Of a stretch of DNA of 64,000 nucleotides, positions 51,047 to 62,464 are shown piece by piece; the first letter of the stretch is position 1, and every line of letters begins with the position of its first letter. The stretch spans positions 1 through 64,000 of the forward strand of contig JAXMCE010000009.1 in assembly GCA_046349515.1 (NCBI GenBank), given 5' to 3'. This DNA is from JBGPGW01 sp046349515. GTDB lineage: Bacteria; Pseudomonadota; Alphaproteobacteria; CADEGL01. The notes under the pieces were generated by a model that made no database searches, was not told the DNA's origin, and saw only the letters and a list, made by a program, of their open reading frames with translations. The translations under genes were made by a program, and so were the position numbers.

Positions 51047-53086
51047 TCAGAAGTCCTTGCACAGACGCAAGGAGTCGTAGATCGCCGCGTGGATGTTGCG
51101 CGAGGCGACCGCATCGCCCACGCGGTAGAGCCGGAACGTGCCCGACGGATTCGTGGCGAGCGTCTGCGCCCGGTTCTCCGAGAGGGCGCGGAGATCGATC
51201 TCGCCACGATTGATCGAATGGGGCTTGAGGGCGAAGTAGAGATCGGCCCGCGGCAGCGTGCCGTGCTCGGCCACCACCTGGTCGATCGCCCTCTCCTCTT
51301 CCGCGAGCGTGTACTCGTTCCTGAGGACGGCGACGAGTTGGTTGCCCTCGCGGTAGATGCGGACGAGACGCGTGTCCGGCGTCATCACGGCGCCCATCTT
51401 GTAAAGCTCGCGGAAGTGGACCGGGAAATTGGTGCCGCCCACTTCGATGCCGACGAAGCGCTCCGGCGTCACGACCTCGACCTTGGCTCCCCGCGCGGCG
51501 AGAAACTCGGCGGTGGACGGACCCGCGTGGCCGCCCTGGTCGTCGAAGAGCAGGATGTTCTCGCCGGGCTCGACCTTGCCGTCGAGGATGTCCCAGGTGG
51601 ACGCGGCCAGCTCGGCGCCCTCGATCGCGCCCTTGTTCGGCGCCCCGCCCGTCGCCACGATCACCACGTCCGGCTTTTCCGCCATGACATTCGCGGCTGT
51701 CGCCGGCGTGCCGAGGCGCAGATCGACGCCGCGCTTCTCGATCTGGGATTCGAGCCAGCGCGTGATGCCGGCGAGGCCCGAGCGCCAGGTCGCCTTGATC
51801 GCCACGTTGACCTGTCCACCTGTCTTGGGCGTCGATTCGAACAGGACGACGCGGTGGCCACGCTCGGCCGAGACGCGCGCGGCCTCGAGGCCCGCGACGC
51901 CCGCGCCCGCGATGACGACGGTCTTCTTGGCTTGAGCCGCCGGGATCACGTGGGGCACTTTGGTTTCACGCCCCGTCGCCGGGTTCTGGATGCACAGCGC
52001 CTCGGCGCCGGTGTAGATGCGATCGATGCAGTAATTGGCGCCGACGCACTGGCGGATGTCGTCCTCGCGACCTTCCCGCACTTTCCGCACGAAATGCGGA
52101 TCGGCGATGTGCGCGCGGGTCATCGCCACCATGTCGAGGTGCCCCTCGGCGATGGCGCGCGCCGCCGTCGCGGGATCGGCGATCTTGCCCGCGTGGAAAA
52201 TGGGCACGTTCACCGCGGCTTTGATGGCACTCGCGAGATGTAAATAGGGCGCGGACGGAAACGACATGTTCACGGTGCTGAGGGAGCTCGAACGCCAGTC
52301 GCGCGGCTGGCTCGTCATGATGTTGAGGTAGTCGACATAGCCTGACGCGGCCAGGCGCACGGCGATCTCGAGACACTCTGTCGGCGCCAATCCGTCGGCG
52401 ATGAGCTCATCGGAGGTGAGGCGCACGCCGAGGATGAAGTCCGGGCCGACCTGGCCGCGCACCTCCTCGAGCACCTCGAAGCCGAAGCGCATGCGGTTCT
52501 CGAGCGCGCCGCCATACTTGTCCCCGCGCGTGTTCGCCGAGGGCGACCAGAACTGAAGCATGAGGTGCCCGCCGCCATAGAGGAGCTCGACGCCGTCGAT
52601 CCCGCCCGCCTTCACGCGCCGCGCGGCCTGCCCGTAATCCCGGCGGATGCGGTCGAAATCCCAATCCTCCATCTCCTTGGGGAACGGCCGGTGCTCGGGC
52701 TCGCGAATGGCCGAGGGCGCGACCGGTGCGAGCCACTGCCCCTGGTCCCAGCGCGTGCGCCGGCCCGAGTGCGAGATCTGGCAGAAGGTCGCGGCGCCGT
52801 GCCGGTGGATGCGCTCCGCCATCTTCTGGAGGTGGGGGATGACCCGGTCGTCGGCCACGGACAGCTGCCCGAAGGTCGGCGGGCATTCGATCGCGATCGT
52901 CGAGGAGCCGCCGAAGATGTCGAGGCCGAGGCCGCCTTTGGCCTTCTCCTCGTGATAGGCCTGGTAGCGCTCGCCCGGCATGCCGCCCTCGCCGTAGGCC
53001 GGCGCATGCGCGGTGCTCATGATCCGGTTGCGGATCGTGAGGTTCTTGATTCGGAGCGGCTCGAAAAGCGCGTCGTACTGTCCCAT
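51047..53086 (-). CDS. FMN/FAD iron-sulfur oxidoreductase (2,4-dienoyl-CoA reductase/TMADH-like)
   Basis: The 679-residue protein has an N-terminal old-yellow-enzyme TIM barrel (1-340), an iron-sulfur segment and a C-terminal FAD/NAD-binding part with VVIAGAGVAGLEAA. Family members include dienoyl-CoA reductase, trimethylamine dehydrogenase and N-methyl amino acid demethylases. Cysteines 347, 353 and 365 fall at cluster positions, but the usual second ligand is Ala350 (CVGAN instead of CIGCN). The ABC binding-protein gene follows after 126 bp on the same strand. It may oxidise an N-methyl compound; that is inference. Confidence 0.87.
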   Translation of the reverse strand: MGQYDALFEPLRIKNLTIRNRIMSTAHAPAYGEGGMPGERYQAYHEEKAKGGLGLDIFGGSSTIAIECPPTFGQLSVADDRVIPHLQKMAERIHRHGAATFCQISHSGRRTRWDQGQWLAPVAPSAIREPEHRPFPKEMEDWDFDRIRRDYGQAARRVKAGGIDGVELLYGGGHLMLQFWSPSANTRGDKYGGALENRMRFGFEVLEEVRGQVGPDFILGVRLTSDELIADGLAPTECLEIAVRLAASGYVDYLNIMTSQPRDWRSSSLSTVNMSFPSAPYLHLASAIKAAVNVPIFHAGKIADPATAARAIAEGHLDMVAMTRAHIADPHFVRKVREGREDDIRQCVGANYCIDRIYTGAEALCIQNPATGRETKVPHVIPAAQAKKTVVIAGAGVAGLEAARVSAERGHRVVLFESTPKTGGQVNVAIKATWRSGLAGITRWLESQIEKRGVDLRLGTPATAANVMAEKPDVVIVATGGAPNKGAIEGAELAASTWDILDGKVEPGENILLFDDQGGHAGPSTAEFLAARGAKVEVVTPERFVGIEVGGTNFPVHFRELYKMGAVMTPDTRLVRIYREGNQLVAVLRNEYTLAEEERAIDQVVAEHGTLPRADLYFALKPHSINRGEIDLRALSENRAQTLATNPSGTFRLYRVGDAVASRNIHAAIYDSLRLCKDF

Positions 53087-53203
53087 CGTGCGTTCCTAAA
53101 AAATGCGCCGTGACTCGAAGCGAATCGCGGCCGCTCTTGTCATCCCGCTGTCATTGTAGTGGCTCGCGTCGCGGTTATGAATGGGCCGTGCGGACTCCGG
53201 CGA

Positions 53204-53674
53204 TCAGGACGTGTTCGCCGGCAGAGTCCACCGCAGGTAGACGCGGCTGAATCCCTTCTCCACGACGCGCCGCGTCTCGATGAAGCCGAGATGGGCGTAC
53301 ATCGCGAGATTCTCCCTCATCGCGACGTTGGTGTAGAGCTCGATCGCGGAAAGGTGGTGGCGCCGCGCTTCGGCTTCGGCGTGCGCCATGAGCGCGCGGC
53401 CAAGGCCTCTGACCTGGAGCGTGGGCTCGACCGCAATATTGTCGATGAAGTAAGCGCCGGCCTCCGGCCAGGCGATCATGTAGCCCTGGATCACGCCCTC
53501 GCGCGCGATGACCACGACGCGACCGGCCGCGATCTCGCCCTCGAAATCGGCGACCATGGGTGCGGGCTCGCGTCCGATGCGCGGCACGTATTTGGCGTAG
53601 GCCGCCCGGGCGATCGCCCGAATCCGCGCGGCGTCCTCCGCCGTCGCCGTGCGGATGGCGCTCCGGTAGGGCAA
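53204..53674 (-). CDS. GNAT-family N-acetyltransferase, TTG start
   Basis: The 156-residue protein has the acetyl-CoA-binding motif A (IDNIAVEPTLQVRGLGRALM) and the C-terminal NLAMYAHLGFIE. It acetylates an unknown amine. No ATG is in range; TTG at 53674 gives a full-length domain but has a weak ribosome site. It lies 27 bases downstream of ssb. Confidence 0.85.
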   Translation of the reverse strand: MPYRSAIRTATAEDAARIRAIARAAYAKYVPRIGREPAPMVADFEGEIAAGRVVVIAREGVIQGYMIAWPEAGAYFIDNIAVEPTLQVRGLGRALMAHAEAEARRHHLSAIELYTNVAMRENLAMYAHLGFIETRRVVEKGFSRVYLRWTLPANTS

Positions 53675-53701
53675 AGCGCGCTGGTTCGCTCTCGCCCGCT
53701 G

Positions 53702-54199
53702 CTAGAACGGAATCTCGTCGTCGAGGTCGCCGCCACCTCCGCCCCCGCCGCGGCCACCGCGAGGCACCCCGCCGCCGCGGGAACTTGCCCCCATGGGCTC
53801 GGGCGCGCCCATGTCGTCATCGGCGCCCATGCCCCCGCCTCCGCCGCCACGGCCGTCGAGCATGGTGAGCTCGCCCCGGTACTGCTGGAGCACGACCTCG
53901 GTCGTGTAGCGCTCCTGCCCCGACTGGTCGGTCCATTTGCGAGTCTGGAGCTGGCCCTCGAGATACACCTTGGCGCCCTTCTTCAGGTACTTCTCGACGA
54001 CATCGACCAGCCGGTCGTTGAAGATGACGACGCGGTGCCACTCGGTGCGCTCCTTCCGCTCGCCCGAGGCGCGGTCCTTCCAGGTCTCGGAGGTCGCGAC
54101 CGAGAGGTTCGCGACGCGGTTGCCGTTCTGCATGGTGCGAATTTCGGGATCGCGACCGAGATTGCCGACGAGGATGACTTTGTTGACGCTGCCTGCCAT
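53702..54199 (-). CDS. ssb: Single-stranded DNA-binding protein
   Basis: The 165-residue protein has the OB fold (NKVILVGNLGRDPEIR, TEWHRVVIFNDRLVDVVEKYLKKG), a Gly-rich linker with Gly runs, and the acidic C-terminal tip DDEIPF that recruits partners. The ATG at MAGSVNK is preceded by a frame open to 54268 that consists of repeat DNA, so the shorter start is right. It is divergent from uvrA. Confidence 0.95.
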   Translation of the reverse strand: MAGSVNKVILVGNLGRDPEIRTMQNGNRVANLSVATSETWKDRASGERKERTEWHRVVIFNDRLVDVVEKYLKKGAKVYLEGQLQTRKWTDQSGQERYTTEVVLQQYRGELTMLDGRGGGGGGMGADDDMGAPEPMGASSRGGGVPRGGRGGGGGGGDLDDEIPF

Positions 54200-54228
54200 G
54201 GGATTTGCTCGATCTCGTGGGCGGCCTC

Positions 54229-54300
54229 GTCCTTCGACACGCTCAGGATGAGGCCGCAAGGGAAACAACGTCCTCGTGCTGAGCCTGTCGAAGCACGAGG
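54229..54300. repeat. REP-like palindromic element
   Basis: Two arms, CCTTCGACACGCTCAGGATG and CCTCGTGCTGAGCCTGTCG continuing AAGCACGAGG, form an imperfect inverted repeat around a short spacer between ssb and uvrA. The right arm is itself a near palindrome and matches 3228-3250. The half-site CTTCGACA-GGCTCAG is typical of dispersed REP-like families in alphaproteobacteria. It could act as an mRNA stabiliser or partial terminator. Confidence 0.75.
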
Positions 54301-54474
54301 GGGCGCGCTTGAATGCGGGACCTTACACAATATCCAGGAGAGCCTGCCATGGGCTTATGGCCGAAGCGTGGCGGGCCTGTGGATAGTTTTTGAGAGAGTC
54401 GCCTTCGCGCGCCGCAGAACCTATAGTCTCACCACGGACCCCATGCTGACATCGAACCGCTTCATCCGCAGGTC

Positions 54475-57333
<2,859 letters not shown>

Positions 57334-57343
57334 GCGCGGCGGC

Positions 57344-58141
57344 CTAGCCGCCGCCCTTCTTCTTCCGCACGCGGTCCCAGTAAGCGGTGTTGACGCCGAT
57401 CATCCGGCTGTCGTGATAGACCTGGAGGCAGGTGCGCACGCCGCCATAGACCTGGCGCACCTGCTTGATGTCGCAATTCTCGAAGGCGCCGCGCACGTCG
57501 CCCAAGGCGCGCGCCTCGGGTCCGTTGCCCTTCCGGTCGAAGCGCGCGAGCGTCGCCTCGACGATGTGCCGCTCCTCGGCGGGCACGAGCTTCCGCTTGG
57601 GCAGGGTCGCGAGGAGCAGGCTCAAGAGCCGGGTCGACGCGAGACCCGCGGCCACGTCCTTCTCGAACTGCGGCGCGATCTCGACGTGCTGGCGCAACAC
57701 GCCGCTCAATTCGGCGGCCGTGATGGGCTCGGTATCGCCCGCGACGGGCTTCGGCAGGATGAACACGGTCTTGGGAATCCTCACCGTGACCGTCGCGTCC
57801 TCGTCGAGCCCGTGCCGCGGCACGGCGATCTCCATGGCGAGCTGGCCGCGCAAGGTGGTGACGGTCGGCGTGAGATCGACCGCCCGGCTCTGCCCGTCGC
57901 GACCCACGACCGCGACGCTGACCTCGCTTCCGGGCAGCAGCTCGTAGACCGTCCCGGTCGTCGGCACCTTGCGCGCCTCCTGGAGGCATATGGCCGAGAA
58001 TTCGCCGCGGCAGATCTCGCCCTCGCAGACGAGCGGCTTCGCCCCCTCCGTCGGCATGAGGGCCAGCACCTGCGGCGCCGCCTGGGCGGCGAGCGGACCG
58101 AGCGAGAGCGCCGCGACCAGGATGACGGCAAAGCTTTTCAT
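57344..58141 (-). CDS. Exported protein of unknown function (paralogue A)
   Basis: The 265-residue protein has a signal peptide (to AAQAA) and no recognised domain. The mature part shares with the neighbour at 58155-58958 the start APQ-LALM, a Cys-x4-Cys pair followed by ICLQ, GTVYE, an ITAAEL block and a conserved C-terminal Cys region. It has four or more cysteines, likely disulfide-bonded in the periplasm. The two genes are 13 bases apart on one strand and form an operon, with this one second. Confidence 0.72.
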   Translation of the reverse strand: MKSFAVILVAALSLGPLAAQAAPQVLALMPTEGAKPLVCEGEICRGEFSAICLQEARKVPTTGTVYELLPGSEVSVAVVGRDGQSRAVDLTPTVTTLRGQLAMEIAVPRHGLDEDATVTVRIPKTVFILPKPVAGDTEPITAAELSGVLRQHVEIAPQFEKDVAAGLASTRLLSLLLATLPKRKLVPAEERHIVEATLARFDRKGNGPEARALGDVRGAFENCDIKQVRQVYGGVRTCLQVYHDSRMIGVNTAYWDRVRKKKGGG

Positions 58142-58154
58142 GGTCCTTCCTCCC

Positions 58155-58958
58155 TCAACTGCCGGCGCCGATCGTCTGCCAGACCTGCACGTTCACCTCC
58201 GTCATGTAGGTGTCGTGCCAGAACTCGACGCATTCGCGCAAATTTCGGCCGTAGGCCGTCCAGCCGCGCTGCTCCTTGCACTGGTTGAAAAGGGCGGCGA
58301 ATTGGTCGGCGCCGGCATGGGCCTGGTTGCCGGCCATGACCTGCCGGTAGGCGCGCATCGCGTCGTCCTGGCTGACCGTCCGCCCGCTCGGCAGAAGGTT
58401 GAGCATGCGCGTCGCCAGGCGCGCGACGCCCGTGCCCGGCTGGCGTGGATCGTCGATCCAGGCCACCTGGTCGCGCGCAGGCCCCGTGACATGCGCGACC
58501 TCGGCGGCGGTGAGCGGGTTGGGATCGCCCACGACGGCGCGCGGCATGAGCGAAACACCCGGGCCGACCGCGATCGCAAGGCGCTGCGCGCCGAGCTGAT
58601 CCTTGATCTCCGCGGGCACCGTCACGCGCACGCCGAGGAAACTCCGCGCGCTTTCGATGCGCACATGCCCCCTGGCCGAGATCTCGCGCGTCGCCCCCGT
58701 CGCGCTCGTGGCCACGAGCTTCAGATTGTCGAGGCCCGCGGGCTCGTAGACCGTGCCGCCGGGCGGCGGCGTGCGGTCGCGCTGGAGGCAGATCGAGGAC
58801 AAGATGGCCGCGCAGTTCGCGCCGTCGCAGTCGAGCGCAACCGGCCCATCCGTCGCGATGAGGGCAAGGATCTGCGGCGCTGCCGTGGCGCTCGTGGCCG
58901 GCAGGACAGCGAGGCCGAAAGCGAACGGGGCGAGCATGAGAAGGAAGCGAGAGCGCAT
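58155..58958 (-). CDS. Exported protein of unknown function (paralogue B)
   Basis: The 267-residue protein has a signal peptide (to about ATSATAA) and a mature part related to its neighbour: APQILALIATDG, LDCDGANCA, SSICLQ, GTVYE, LTAAEVAHV and RMLNLLPSGR. Sequence identity is modest, so the duplication is not recent. Function is unknown; envelope location is predicted. An in-frame stretch extends upstream, but the signal peptide fixes the start at 58958. Confidence 0.72.
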   Translation of the reverse strand: MRSRFLLMLAPFAFGLAVLPATSATAAPQILALIATDGPVALDCDGANCAAILSSICLQRDRTPPPGGTVYEPAGLDNLKLVATSATGATREISARGHVRIESARSFLGVRVTVPAEIKDQLGAQRLAIAVGPGVSLMPRAVVGDPNPLTAAEVAHVTGPARDQVAWIDDPRQPGTGVARLATRMLNLLPSGRTVSQDDAMRAYRQVMAGNQAHAGADQFAALFNQCKEQRGWTAYGRNLRECVEFWHDTYMTEVNVQVWQTIGAGS

Positions 58959-59153
58959 CGCGGGAATCTCCCTGCCGCGGCGCGCCTGCCCGGACTTCGC
59001 CAACCACCGCCGATCGAGCCGGGCCCGCGCGTCGGTTGCACGAAAGGCCTTGAGGATTTCACCTGTCCCCGGCCCCGGTCAATGGCGAAGTGCGTTGCCA
59101 GGCCTTGAGGCGCGGTCTATGTCAGGAGCAACGCCCCGGGGAGTGAGGCCGCT

Positions 59154-59639
59154 TTGGACGAGAACAAGAGCTTCGGCGCCAAGGTCTACGATGCACTCCA
59201 TCGCCGCGAGCTCGCAGCCGCACGCTGGTTCTGGCACGAAATCAAGGGTCGCGAGGATGCCGAACGCGCACTTGGGATCGGACAGCAGGCGGCCTTCTTC
59301 GCCATCATCCTGCGCATCGTCTTCGTCATGTTCCAGCCTTCGCACGAGGACATGCCAGAGCTCGACTACGGTCTGCTCATTAAGCCCTGGATGGTCGGCA
59401 TGCTTGCCTTCTACGGCTACATCTACCTCCACGGCTACCGGCGATGGTGGATGATGCTCATCGCCATGGCGGTCTTTGCCGCCGACATCATCGTGCTCCC
59501 CCGCGAGACGGGTGGTGCCACCTTGGCGCAAGCGCTGATGGCGATCTACGTCCTGCGCTGCTTCTTCGTGGGCGTGCGGGGAGCGCGCTGGATCGCGGTC
59601 GAAGACGCGCGCCGCGCCGACGGCCCGCCGTCGCGATGA
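59154..59639 (+). CDS. Small membrane protein, TTG start
   Basis: The 161-residue protein has about four hydrophobic segments (IGQQAAFFAIILRIVFVMF, MVGMLAFYGYIYL, WWMMLIAMAVFAADIIVL, ALMAIYVLRCFFVGV) and charged ends. No family is recognised. The start is TTG with GGGGAGTGAGG upstream. Its stop overlaps trmFO as ATGA, so it is translated in the same operon. Confidence 0.68.
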   Translation: MDENKSFGAKVYDALHRRELAAARWFWHEIKGREDAERALGIGQQAAFFAIILRIVFVMFQPSHEDMPELDYGLLIKPWMVGMLAFYGYIYLHGYRRWWMMLIAMAVFAADIIVLPRETGGATLAQALMAIYVLRCFFVGVRGARWIAVEDARRADGPPSR

Positions 59640-60988
59640 TCGCACCCGTCCACGTCATCGGCGGCGGCCTCGCGGGCTCGGAAGCGGCCTGGCAGCTCGC
59701 GCGCGCGGGCGTGCCGGTGGTGCTCCACGAGATGCGGCCCGCTCGCATGACGGACGCGCACCGGACAGAGCGCCTGGCCGAACTCGTCTGTTCCAACTCC
59801 TTCCGCTCGGACGACCGCGAGTACAACGCCGTGGGCTTGCTCCACGAGGAGATGCGTCGGTGCGGCTCGCTCATCCTCGCCGCCGCCGACCGGCACAAGG
59901 TTCCGGCCGGGAGCGCCCTCGCCGTCGATCGCGACGGATTCGCCGCTTCCGTCGAGGCCGCGCTCGCCGCGGAGCCGCTCATCACGGTCCGGCGCGAGGA
60001 GATCGCGGGGGCGCCGCCCGACGAGTGGGACAATGTGATCGTCGCGACCGGCCCCCTCACCTCGCCGGCCTTGGCGGAGGCGATCCGCCGCCTCACCGGC
60101 ACGGACGCGCTGGCCTTCTTCGATGCGATCGCGCCCATCGTCCACCGCGAGTCGATCAACATGGACGTGGCATGGTTCCAGTCGCGCTACGACAAGGGCG
60201 ACGACGACAGAGGCGCCGACTACATCAACTGTCCGTTGAATCGCGACGAGTACCGCGCGTTCGTCGCGGCGCTGCTCTCGGCCGAATCCGCCGCGTTCAA
60301 GGACTGGGAGAAGGACACGCCCTATTTCGAAGGCTGCCTGCCCATCGAGGTGATGGCCGAGCGCGGGCCGGAGACGCTCCGCTTCGGTCCCATGAAGCCG
60401 GTCGGTCTCTTCGATCCGCGGCGTGAGCGGCGCCCTCATGCCGTCGTGCAGCTCCGCCAGGACAACGCGCTCGGCACGCTCTTCAACATCGTGGGCTTTC
60501 AGACGAAGCTGAAGCACGCGGAGCAGCTCCGCGTCTTCCGCATGATCCCGGGCCTCGAACGCGCGGAGTTCGCACGGCTCGGCGGCATCCACCGCAACAC
60601 CTTCCTCGATAGCCCGCGCGTCCTCGATCCGGAGCTCCGCCTCAAAGCGGCGCCGCGCCTGCGCTTCGCGGGCCAGATCACCGGGGTCGAAGGCTATGTG
60701 GAGAGCGCGGCCGTCGGATTGCTTGCCGGGCGCTTCGCGGCCTCCGAGCGGCACGGCCACGCCTTCGTCCCGCCGCCGCCCGAGACCGCCCTGGGCGCGC
60801 TCCTCGCCCACATCACGGGCGGCCATCTCTCGGGCCGCGACACCTTCCAGCCGATGAACGTCAATTTCGGCCTGTTCCCGCTGCTCGCCAATCCGCCCAA
60901 GGGACGCGAGCGCAAGCGCGCGATGGCCACGCGCGCGCTCGAGGCGCTCGATGCCTGGCTCGGCGTCGCGCGCGCGGCGGCGGAATAG
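59636..60988 (+). CDS. trmFO: Methylenetetrahydrofolate-tRNA uracil-5-methyltransferase
   Basis: The 450-residue flavoprotein makes ribothymidine at tRNA position 54 using methylenetetrahydrofolate. The FAD motif is VIGGGLAGSEAAW (7-19), the reactive-cysteine region is CSNSFRSD (Cys52), and the second catalytic cysteine lies in YINCPLNRDEY. The ATG overlaps the upstream stop by one ATGA. The length is normal. Confidence 0.95.
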   Translation: MIAPVHVIGGGLAGSEAAWQLARAGVPVVLHEMRPARMTDAHRTERLAELVCSNSFRSDDREYNAVGLLHEEMRRCGSLILAAADRHKVPAGSALAVDRDGFAASVEAALAAEPLITVRREEIAGAPPDEWDNVIVATGPLTSPALAEAIRRLTGTDALAFFDAIAPIVHRESINMDVAWFQSRYDKGDDDRGADYINCPLNRDEYRAFVAALLSAESAAFKDWEKDTPYFEGCLPIEVMAERGPETLRFGPMKPVGLFDPRRERRPHAVVQLRQDNALGTLFNIVGFQTKLKHAEQLRVFRMIPGLERAEFARLGGIHRNTFLDSPRVLDPELRLKAAPRLRFAGQITGVEGYVESAAVGLLAGRFAASERHGHAFVPPPPETALGALLAHITGGHLSGRDTFQPMNVNFGLFPLLANPPKGRERKRAMATRALEALDAWLGVARAAAE

Positions 60989-61026
60989 CACCGCACCGCC
61001 CGCACGGCATCGGAGGCACGCTCGCC

Positions 61027-61341
61027 ATGGCACGGAAAGGCTACTGGATCGCCCTCGTCGACGTTCACGACCCCGAGCGCTACAAGGCCTACATCGCGGC
61101 GAGCGCCGAGGCCTTTCGCAAATATGGCGGGCGCTTTCTCGTGCGCGGCGGCGAGCGCGAGATCCCCGAAGGCAAGGCGCGCTCGCGCACCGTGGTGATC
61201 GAGTTCAAGGACTACGCGACGGCCCTCGCGTGCTACCGCTCGCCCGAATACGCGAGGGCGCTCGCCTTGAGGACGCCCGTATCGGACGGGGATTTCATCA
61301 TCGTCGAAGGCTATGACGGCCCGCAGCCGAGCGATGGGTAA
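61027..61341 (+). CDS. DUF1330-domain protein
   Basis: The 104-residue protein has the DUF1330 fold (ferredoxin-like dimer) with GYWIALVDVHDPERYKAYIA, GGRFLVRGGEREI and SDGDFIIVEGYDG. Function is unknown; these proteins may bind small ligands. It converges with the MFS gene, overlapping it by 44 bases. Confidence 0.87.
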   Translation: MARKGYWIALVDVHDPERYKAYIAASAEAFRKYGGRFLVRGGEREIPEGKARSRTVVIEFKDYATALACYRSPEYARALALRTPVSDGDFIIVEGYDGPQPSDG

Positions 61342-62464
61342 GTAGCACGAGCGCCGCGGCGAGAACGAGCGCCGCCGCCGCGACGAGCGAAGGCAGGAGG
61401 AAGCTCCCCGTCGCATCGAAGGCGAGGCCCGCGAAGGCCGGCCCCGCGATCTGACCGAGACCGAAGGCCGCCGTCATGAGCGCGAGGATGCGGCGCGGAT
61501 CGCCCGCGGCGAGACGGCGCGCGAGGACGAGTCCCAAGGCCGTGATGCCCATGAACGTCCCGCCCAAGAGAATCGCCGCAAGAAGCGCGCCGGGAACGGC
61601 CTCCCAGGCGACGCTCGCCGCGACGCCGATCGCCTCGGCCACGCAGGCCGCCGCGAAGGCGCGCGCGAGACCCCAGCGCTGCGCCAGCCCGCTCCAGGCC
61701 GCGACGGACGGCGCAGCGGCGAGCCCCACGGCCAGCCACACGACCGGCTCGATCGCACGAAGATCGGCGAGCGCGCGCACGATCGCGACGAGGAAGGTCG
61801 CCGTGATCACGTAGCCGAAGCCGAAAAGCCCGTAGGCCGCGACGAGGCTCGCGAGGCCGCGTCCACTCCCCTCCGCCGGCCGCGCGGCGCTCGCAGGCTC
61901 GGCATCCGCGGGGATGAGCACGGCGACGATCGCCACGGCCGCGAGCGAGGCAAGGCCGCCCGCGAGCCAGAGCGCGCGCCAATCCTCGCCCAACGCGACG
62001 AGAAGCGAGACGAGCACAGCCGAGACGGCGATGCCCACGCCCACGCCCGCGAAATGGACCGAGGAGAGCTGCGCCCGCCCGACACGCGCGAGCCGATCGA
62101 GGACGAGGGCCGAGGCGAAGACGAGGACGAAGGCGCTCGCCGCCCCGCCGACGAAGCGCAGGGCGAGGAAGGCCAAGGGTGACGTGGCTTCGGCCATCGC
62201 CGCCGTCGTGATGCCGCTCACGGCAAGCGCCGAGAGAAGCCACCCGCGCCGCGATCCCCCGACGAGCGGCGTCGCCGCAAGCAGCGCGCCCGCGAGGTAG
62301 CCCGCGAAATTGGCGGAGGCGATGAAACCCGCCATGGCCTTGCTGAGGCCGAGCTCCTCGACCATGAGCGGCAGGATCGGCGTGTAGATGAAGCGCCCGA
62401 TGCCGATGGCCGCCGCCATTGCCGCGAGCCCGCCGAGCGCAAGCGGGATCGGACGCTCCCTCAC
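61298..62464 (-). CDS. MFS transporter (YbfB/YjiJ-like), GTG start
   Basis: The 388-residue protein has 12 membrane segments and the motif of YbfB/YjiJ-type facilitators: GRFIYTPILPLMVEELGLSKAMAGFIASANFAGYL. Substrate unknown. The GTG start forms a GTGA overlap with the phytoene-synthase-like gene upstream, so the two are translationally coupled. Its 3' end overlaps the converging DUF1330 gene. Confidence 0.87.
   Translation of the reverse strand: MRERPIPLALGGLAAMAAAIGIGRFIYTPILPLMVEELGLSKAMAGFIASANFAGYLAGALLAATPLVGGSRRGWLLSALAVSGITTAAMAEATSPLAFLALRFVGGAASAFVLVFASALVLDRLARVGRAQLSSVHFAGVGVGIAVSAVLVSLLVALGEDWRALWLAGGLASLAAVAIVAVLIPADAEPASAARPAEGSGRGLASLVAAYGLFGFGYVITATFLVAIVRALADLRAIEPVVWLAVGLAAAPSVAAWSGLAQRWGLARAFAAACVAEAIGVAASVAWEAVPGALLAAILLGGTFMGITALGLVLARRLAAGDPRRILALMTAAFGLGQIAGPAFAGLAFDATGSFLLPSLVAAAALVLAAALVLLTHRSAAGRHSLRR

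Noticed and set aside
54301..54474. LexA (SOS) operator between ssb and uvrA
   Set aside because: I searched for GTTC-N7-GTTC and GAAC-N7-GAAC. Only GAACCTATAGTCTCAC shows one half-site, so no claim is made.
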